Shown in pieces: positions 6,387-10,178 of a DNA stretch of 10,178 bases. Position numbers and translations under genes: made by a program. Numbering within the stretch: the stretch's first letter is position 1; the number at the start of each line of letters is the position of its first letter. The notes beneath the pieces were generated by a model that saw only the letters and a program-made list of their open reading frames with translations, was not told where the DNA came from and did not search any database. This DNA is from an uncultured Opitutia bacterium (GTDB lineage Bacteria; Verrucomicrobiota; Verrucomicrobiia; Opitutales; UBA953): assembly GCA_903895475.1 (NCBI GenBank), contig CAITUF010000098.1:1-10178 (forward strand). The letters run 5' to 3'.

Positions 6387-7878
6387 CCTGCTCGTCGAGG
6401 AAGCGAACGACCTCGTCCTCCGTCATCCGGACCTGCTCCAGCGTATCGCGGTTACGGACCGTGACGCCGGCGTCCTTCTCGATCGTATCGAAGTCGATGG
6501 TGATACCGAAGGGCGTGCCGATTTCGTCCTGGCGACGATAGCGGCGGCCGATGTTGCCGGACTCGTCGTAGAAGACATTGAACCGCTTCTTGAGGCGGCG
6601 ATAGAGGGCTTCGGCGCGTTCGACGAGGGCGGGCTTATTCTTCAACAGCGGGAAGACGGCGGCCTTGAACGGGGCGACGCGGGCCGGCAAGCGGAGCACG
6701 ATGCGCTTTTCGCCTTCGACCTCATCTTCGTGGTAGGCCGTAGTGAGTAGCGCGAGGAACACGCGGTCGACGCCGACGGACGGCTCGATAACGTGCGGGA
6801 TGAAGCGGGCCTTGGCGGCTTCGTCGAACCAATCGAGTTTGGTGCCGGACACATCGCTGTGTTGCGTGAGGTCGAAGTCGCCGCGGGCGGCAACGCCTTG
6901 CAGTTCCTGCACGCCGAAGGGGAACTCGAACATAATGTCCGTCGTACCCTTGGAGTAGTGGGCGAGCTTCTCGGTCGGGTGCGGGTAGAGCGAGAGCTTG
7001 GCACGCGGGATACCGATGGACTCGAACCAAGCGAGGCAGCCCTCGATCCAGCCCTGGTGGGCGGTCTGCCAATCGGCCGACGGGGCGATGAAGTATTCGA
7101 TTTCCATCTGCTCGAACTCACGGGAGCGGAAGATGAAGTTGCGCGGGTTGATTTCGTTACGGAAGGCCTTACCAATTTGGGCGATACCGAACGGCAACTT
7201 CACGCGGCCGGTATCGACCACGTTCTTAAAGTTAATGAAGATACCCTGCGCCGTTTCGGGGCGGAGGTAAGCCGTCGCGGAAGCGTCCTGCATGGCGCCG
7301 ACATACGTCTGGAACATCATGTTGAACGAGCGCGGCGGCGTCAGGGAGCCGGGCTTGCCGGTGGCGGGTGACGGGATGAGGGCATGCTCCTCGGGCTTCG
7401 CCTCCGTGTAGTCCTTGAGCGTGAGCGGTTCGAGGGCGCCCTGCTTGGCTAGCTTACGCTTCATCTCATTAGCCATCTCGTCGGCCTTGGCCGACATCGT
7501 CTCATCTTCGAGCACGGAAATATACCCGATGGTCTCGCCCGCCACGCGGACGGGGGCGAAGAACAGCTGGTCGGCGCGGTAGCGCATCTTGGACTCCTTA
7601 CAATCGACCAGCGGGTCGGTGAAGTTTTCGATGTGGCCCGAAGCCTTCCACGTCGTGGGGTGGTGGATGATCGAGGAATCCAGACCGACGATGTCATCGC
7701 GACGGTGGACGAAGTCCTGCCACCAAGCCTGCTTGATGTTGTTCTTCAGTTCGACGCCGAGGGGGCCGTAGTCAAAGAAGCCGTTAAAACCGCCGTAAAT
7801 ATCGGAGGAAGGGAAGACAAACCCGCGGCGCTTGCACAGGTTGATGATGTTTTCCATCTTATCGGTCGGGTCGGCCAT
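6376..7878 (-). CDS. glyQS: Glycyl-tRNA synthetase, single-chain (alpha2) type
   Basis: This enzyme charges tRNA-Gly with glycine in the cytoplasm. The 500-residue product is the class II, single-polypeptide form rather than the alpha2beta2 glyQ/glyS pair. Visible signatures are FFDYGPLG (34-41), RPETAQGIF (206-214), motif 2 with F239RNE242 followed by NFIFRSREFEQMEIEYF, and motif 3 with E365PSVGVDR372. A C-terminal anticodon-binding domain starts near LPARVAPFKAAVFPLL and includes GRRYRRQDEIGTPFGITID. The ATG at 7878 (MADPTDK) was preferred. The frame is open 35 codons further up into the end of the MCE gene without family-like sequence, and an ATG at 7857 (MENIINL) is possible. A weak AAAGG lies 12 nt before the start. 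It is the last gene of the minus-strand cluster, 56 nt after the MCE gene, and ends with TAA inside the tail of the convergent fusion gene. Confidence 0.96.
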   Translation of the reverse strand: MADPTDKMENIINLCKRRGFVFPSSDIYGGFNGFFDYGPLGVELKNNIKQAWWQDFVHRRDDIVGLDSSIIHHPTTWKASGHIENFTDPLVDCKESKMRYRADQLFFAPVRVAGETIGYISVLEDETMSAKADEMANEMKRKLAKQGALEPLTLKDYTEAKPEEHALIPSPATGKPGSLTPPRSFNMMFQTYVGAMQDASATAYLRPETAQGIFINFKNVVDTGRVKLPFGIAQIGKAFRNEINPRNFIFRSREFEQMEIEYFIAPSADWQTAHQGWIEGCLAWFESIGIPRAKLSLYPHPTEKLAHYSKGTTDIMFEFPFGVQELQGVAARGDFDLTQHSDVSGTKLDWFDEAAKARFIPHVIEPSVGVDRVFLALLTTAYHEDEVEGEKRIVLRLPARVAPFKAAVFPLLKNKPALVERAEALYRRLKKRFNVFYDESGNIGRRYRRQDEIGTPFGITIDFDTIEKDAGVTVRNRDTLEQVRMTEDEVVRFLDEQVNG

Positions 7879-7882
7879 GGTT

Positions 7883-7903
7883 GGGTAAAACCTTTGCTTA
7901 CCC
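7883..7903 (-). other. Possible hairpin around the glyQS ribosome binding site
   Basis: On the minus strand GGGTAA (7903-7898) can pair with TTACCC (7888-7883), a perfect 6-bp stem with the 9-nt loop GCAAAGGTT. The loop carries AAAGG, the only Shine-Dalgarno-like sequence near the glyQS start, and the stem ends 4 nt before the ATG. Such a fold could present or mask the ribosome binding site. The stem is short and has only modest GC content, so it may be chance. Confidence 0.3.
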
Positions 7904-7916
7904 CTTGGGACGGCAG

Positions 7917-7949
7917 CCCCGCAAGCCTCTTCCCTCAGCGAGGCTGGGG
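7917..7949 (-). other. Possible stem-loop at the end of the MCE gene
   Basis: GAGGCT (7940-7945) pairs with AGCCTC (7924-7929) across a 10-nt loop, and GGGG (7946-7949) can extend the stem with CCCC (7917-7920) past a 3-nt bulge. The fold straddles the MCE stop codon at 7935-7937. No T run follows on the minus strand, so it is not a standard Rho-independent terminator. It could protect the 3' end of the upstream message or reduce read-through into glyQS. Confidence 0.3.
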
Positions 7950-8870
7950 TTCGGTCGTCAAACCACGCGCTTTCTTGGTCCAAGTACGGGCCGCCTCGGA
8001 GACCGCCTTAAAAAGATCCGCCACCTCGGCGGCGGTGCCGCTCATCTTGGCCTCGGAGTCCTCCATCGAAGCCGTGAAGGACTCCAGGGCGGCCCGGGCA
8101 TCGGCGAGGCGCACTTGGAGCTGGCCGATGGTTTCACCATCTAGGCGACGGTCGGCGTCGGCAGCGGCGGCGCGTAAGGCCGCACAGCTCTCCGTCAGAC
8201 GGCGCGCTTTTGCCCCAAGGTTCTCGGCGGAGGTCACCTCGGCGAACGCGCCCGTCGAGGCCTCTAGTCGGGCCGAGAAAGCCGCCGCGCGGTCGGGATT
8301 CGTCTGTACGTAATGTTTATCGAGGTTCGCTTCGAGCTCTTGGGCGATCAAACCCAAGTCGCGGCTCGTCGCCCGTTCGAGTTCCTTCACCACCCGCTCG
8401 ATGGCGCGCTGCCTGGTAAACCCGGAGGCGGGAATCTCGTCTTGGGCCAGCTGGGCTGGAAGTGGATCCTGCGCGTCCCAGAAAAGTTCAACCTGCAACA
8501 TCCCTGAAGCTGGACTCACCGCGACGAGGTGGGCGCGGAGCCCACGCTGCACCTCTTCTTGTAAACGTTCACCGCGCAGACGGTCAGCGAAACCGCGGTC
8601 TTCCAACGTATCTGGATCGAGGCTCAAGACGACCTCGGGGCGGAGGCGCTGCTCGGCATCTATAAAGAGCCCAATGGCGGAAACCTGCCCGACCACCACG
8701 CCTTGGACGCGCACGGGGGTGCCCGTCGAGATACCATACACCGAGAAAGCTGGGCGGAAGAGCACGCGGACCAAAGGGGCGTTCCAAGCCCGCCACCACG
8801 ACCACAGCGCGACCCCGCACGTCAGCACGAGGAGCGCGAGCAACACGCCGCCAAGGGCGCGACGGCTCAT
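7935..8870 (-). CDS. MCE/MlaD-family membrane-anchored protein
   Basis: This 311-residue protein has one N-terminal hydrophobic segment (about 6-25, LGGVLLALLVLTCGVALW) preceded by basic residues, so it is probably an inner-membrane anchor with the rest in the periplasm. Residues about 31-135 form an MCE domain: VRVLFRPAFSVYGISTGTPV, then RVQGVVVGQVSAIGLF (about 54-69), and the late LRAHLVAVSPASGMLQVELFW. The rest (about 160-300) is Ala/Glu/Arg-rich and looks helical, perhaps coiled coil. MCE proteins bind lipids and usually work with an MlaE permease and MlaF ATPase. Neither partner is in this window. The ATG overlaps the pheA stop by 4 nt (ATGA), so the gene should be coupled to pheA. The substrate is unknown, and phospholipid transport is inferred from the family only. 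Confidence 0.82.
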   Translation of the reverse strand: MSRRALGGVLLALLVLTCGVALWSWWRAWNAPLVRVLFRPAFSVYGISTGTPVRVQGVVVGQVSAIGLFIDAEQRLRPEVVLSLDPDTLEDRGFADRLRGERLQEEVQRGLRAHLVAVSPASGMLQVELFWDAQDPLPAQLAQDEIPASGFTRQRAIERVVKELERATSRDLGLIAQELEANLDKHYVQTNPDRAAAFSARLEASTGAFAEVTSAENLGAKARRLTESCAALRAAAADADRRLDGETIGQLQVRLADARAALESFTASMEDSEAKMSGTAAEVADLFKAVSEAARTWTKKARGLTTEPQPR

Positions 8871-9934
8871 CCGGCGGACTGTGGGTAGCTACCCAGCCAC
8901 TTGACGATTTCGCAACGACCCTTGAGCGCAACGACGGCCTCTTGGACGGCAGACGAGTCCCAGTGGCCTGGGAAATCGATGAAGAAGAGGTATTCCCAAG
9001 CCCGGCGACGGCTCGGACGCGACTCGATGCGAATCAGGTTGATACCACGGTCGGAAAAAGAACTCAGGGCGGCCTGGAGTGCACCGGGCTCGTGCTTCAA
9101 CGTGAGCACGACACTGGTCACCTCTTCTTTGGCACCGGTGGCGTTGCCCGTCAGCCCAATGACGAAGAACCGCGTCGCGTTATCGCGGCGATCCTGGATA
9201 CCGCGGGCGAGGACGGGGACTCCGCGGGATTCGGCAGCGGTGGCGGAAGCGACGGCGGCGGCACCCTGGGGCTCGCGGGCGACCTGTTCGACGGCGGCGG
9301 CGGTGCTGTCGGTCTCGACCAAGGTCGCGTTAGGAGCATGCCGGGAGAGCCAACCGCGGCATTGGGCGAGGGCGATATCCTTGGACAGGACACGCGTCAC
9401 GGTGTCGAGGGAGCCGAAGCCCACGAGGCACTGCTCGACGGCCAACGTTACTTGAGCGACGACCTTGAGTTCGGATTCCGCCAAGAGGTCAAGGGAGTGG
9501 CTCACGACGCCCTCGGTGGAGTTCTCCACCGGTACGACGCCGTAAGAAGCTTCGCCCGATTCGACGGCGGCAAAGATATCGCTAATCGAACGGAGCGGCA
9601 GGGACGGCACGCTGGAGCCAAAGGCCCGCAGCTGGGCCTGCTGCGTGAAGGAACCTTCGGGTCCGAGGTAGGCGACGGGCTTAGCCATCTGGGCGCCGAT
9701 GGAAAGGGAGATCACTTCGCGGAAGACCGACCGGACGCCAGACGCCGGAATGTTCGGCGCCGCCTCGACGAGGGCGCTCAGGACCTGCTCTTCGCGCTGG
9801 GGGGCGTACACGGGTGCGCCCGACTTCAACTTCGCTTCACCGATCGCGCGCGCAACCTCGAGACGCTCGCCCAGCAGGCGTAACAGCTCACGATCGATGC
9901 GGTCAACCTCGCGGCGATGTTGGTCGAGGCTCAT
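8867..9934 (-). CDS. pheA: Bifunctional chorismate mutase / prephenate dehydratase (P-protein)
   Basis: This enzyme turns chorismate into prephenate and then phenylpyruvate, the branch to phenylalanine, in the cytoplasm. The 355-residue chain has three parts. An AroQ-type chorismate mutase covers about 1-84, with likely active-site residues R8, R24, K35, R47 and E48. A prephenate dehydratase covers about 86-262: VAYLGPEGSF (87-96), VPVENSTEGVV (134-144) and the catalytic TRF motif (254-256). A C-terminal ACT domain covers about 273-350, with G284ALQ287 and E304SRP307, the phenylalanine-binding motifs, so feedback inhibition by phenylalanine is expected. The length is standard for P-proteins. 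The ATG overlaps the scpB stop by 4 nt and the stop overlaps the MCE start by 4 nt, so it sits inside a coupled operon. No leader peptide or attenuator is possible immediately upstream, because scpB coding sequence occupies that space. Confidence 0.96.
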   Translation of the reverse strand: MSLDQHRREVDRIDRELLRLLGERLEVARAIGEAKLKSGAPVYAPQREEQVLSALVEAAPNIPASGVRSVFREVISLSIGAQMAKPVAYLGPEGSFTQQAQLRAFGSSVPSLPLRSISDIFAAVESGEASYGVVPVENSTEGVVSHSLDLLAESELKVVAQVTLAVEQCLVGFGSLDTVTRVLSKDIALAQCRGWLSRHAPNATLVETDSTAAAVEQVAREPQGAAAVASATAAESRGVPVLARGIQDRRDNATRFFVIGLTGNATGAKEEVTSVVLTLKHEPGALQAALSSFSDRGINLIRIESRPSRRRAWEYLFFIDFPGHWDSSAVQEAVVALKGRCEIVKWLGSYPQSAG

Positions 9935-10178
9935 GCGGTCGGGGCAGAAGAATCGGCATCAGCCGGTGGATTTTCGAGCGCAACGGCGGCGGAAGTATCG
10001 GCGGCGGGCAGGCCCATTTCGACGTCACCGACGGCCACGGGCGTCGTGGCACGCGTAATCCATTCGGAAATCTGCGCGGGCGACAGGACATCGGACGCAG
10101 GTAACTCGCCCAGCGTGCGCAGGCCGGTGAAATCAAGAAACTGATCGGTCGTCCCGTATTGGATAGGACGGCCCGGGA
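9931..10178 (-). CDS. scpB: Segregation and condensation protein B, C-terminal part (5' end beyond the window)
   Basis: ScpB dimers join ScpA and SMC to form the condensin complex that compacts and separates the chromosome. Only the last 81 residues are visible, with the stop TGA at 9933-9931. They begin PGRPIQYGTTDQFLDFTGLRT and go on through LGELPASDVLSPAQI. The GRPxxYGTTxxFLxxFGLxxLxxLP pattern is the end of the second winged-helix domain, diagnostic for ScpB. After it comes an Ala/Asp/Pro-rich acidic tail (about residues 50-81) that looks disordered, a common variable feature of ScpB. The reading frame runs off the window edge without a start. The stop codon overlaps the pheA ATG by 4 nt. 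Confidence 0.9.
   Translation of the reverse strand, partial: PGRPIQYGTTDQFLDFTGLRTLGELPASDVLSPAQISEWITRATTPVAVGDVEMGLPAADTSAAVALENPPADADSSAPTA

Noticed and set aside
7879..7934. T-box leader regulating glyQS
   Set aside because: The gap is only 56 nt, lacks the conserved T-box sequence and a terminator, and T-boxes are largely confined to Firmicutes and some other lineages.
8942..9883. A 313-codon plus-strand open frame opposite pheA
   Set aside because: It is antisense to an intact, motif-complete P-protein and is Gly/Asp/Arg-rich low-complexity sequence typical of GC-rich shadow frames.

Overview
This is a GC-rich (roughly 60%), gene-dense bacterial chromosome segment carrying core genes. 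Codon choice is strongly C-ending (CTC, GTC, ATC), Shine-Dalgarno signals are weak or absent, and the genes include a separate metX, a one-polypeptide (alpha2-type) glycyl-tRNA synthetase, a fused chorismate mutase/prephenate dehydratase and a nucleotidyltransferase-kinase fusion. These suggest a Verrucomicrobiota-like bacterium, perhaps Opitutae, but that placement is inference from general impression, not a computed assignment. I see no insertion sequence, phage gene, CRISPR array, rRNA or tRNA.

Layout, left to right. The window opens inside rpsA (ribosomal protein S1, 5' end missing), which ends at a very clean intrinsic terminator. A cardiolipin synthase-type phospholipase D protein follows on the same strand and runs tail-to-tail, with a 1-nt gap, into metX (homoserine O-acyltransferase) on the minus strand. 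metX is divergent from a Fur-family metalloregulator across a short spacer of about 85 nt containing an inverted repeat. The fur gene overlaps by 8 nt the start of a two-domain gene: an N-terminal MurU-like sugar-1-phosphate nucleotidyltransferase and a C-terminal AmgK-like sugar kinase. This gene overlaps by 11 nt, tail-to-tail, the end of glyQS.

The right third is one minus-strand cluster, transcribed right to left: scpB (only the C-terminal end is in the window), pheA, an MCE/MlaD-family single-pass membrane protein, and glyQS. scpB/pheA and pheA/MCE each overlap by 4 nt (ATGA), which points to translational coupling. glyQS follows after 56 nt containing two possible hairpins.

Functionally the region mixes translation (S1, GlyRS), chromosome segregation (ScpB), amino acid synthesis (MetX, PheA), membrane lipid synthesis and possibly lipid handling (Cls, MCE) and probable cell-wall sugar recycling (MurU-AmgK). 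I did not find a convincing new defence or mobile system. The most interesting item is the single-chain MurU-AmgK fusion sitting in an apparent operon with a Fur-family regulator. Second is the orphan MCE protein coupled to pheA.
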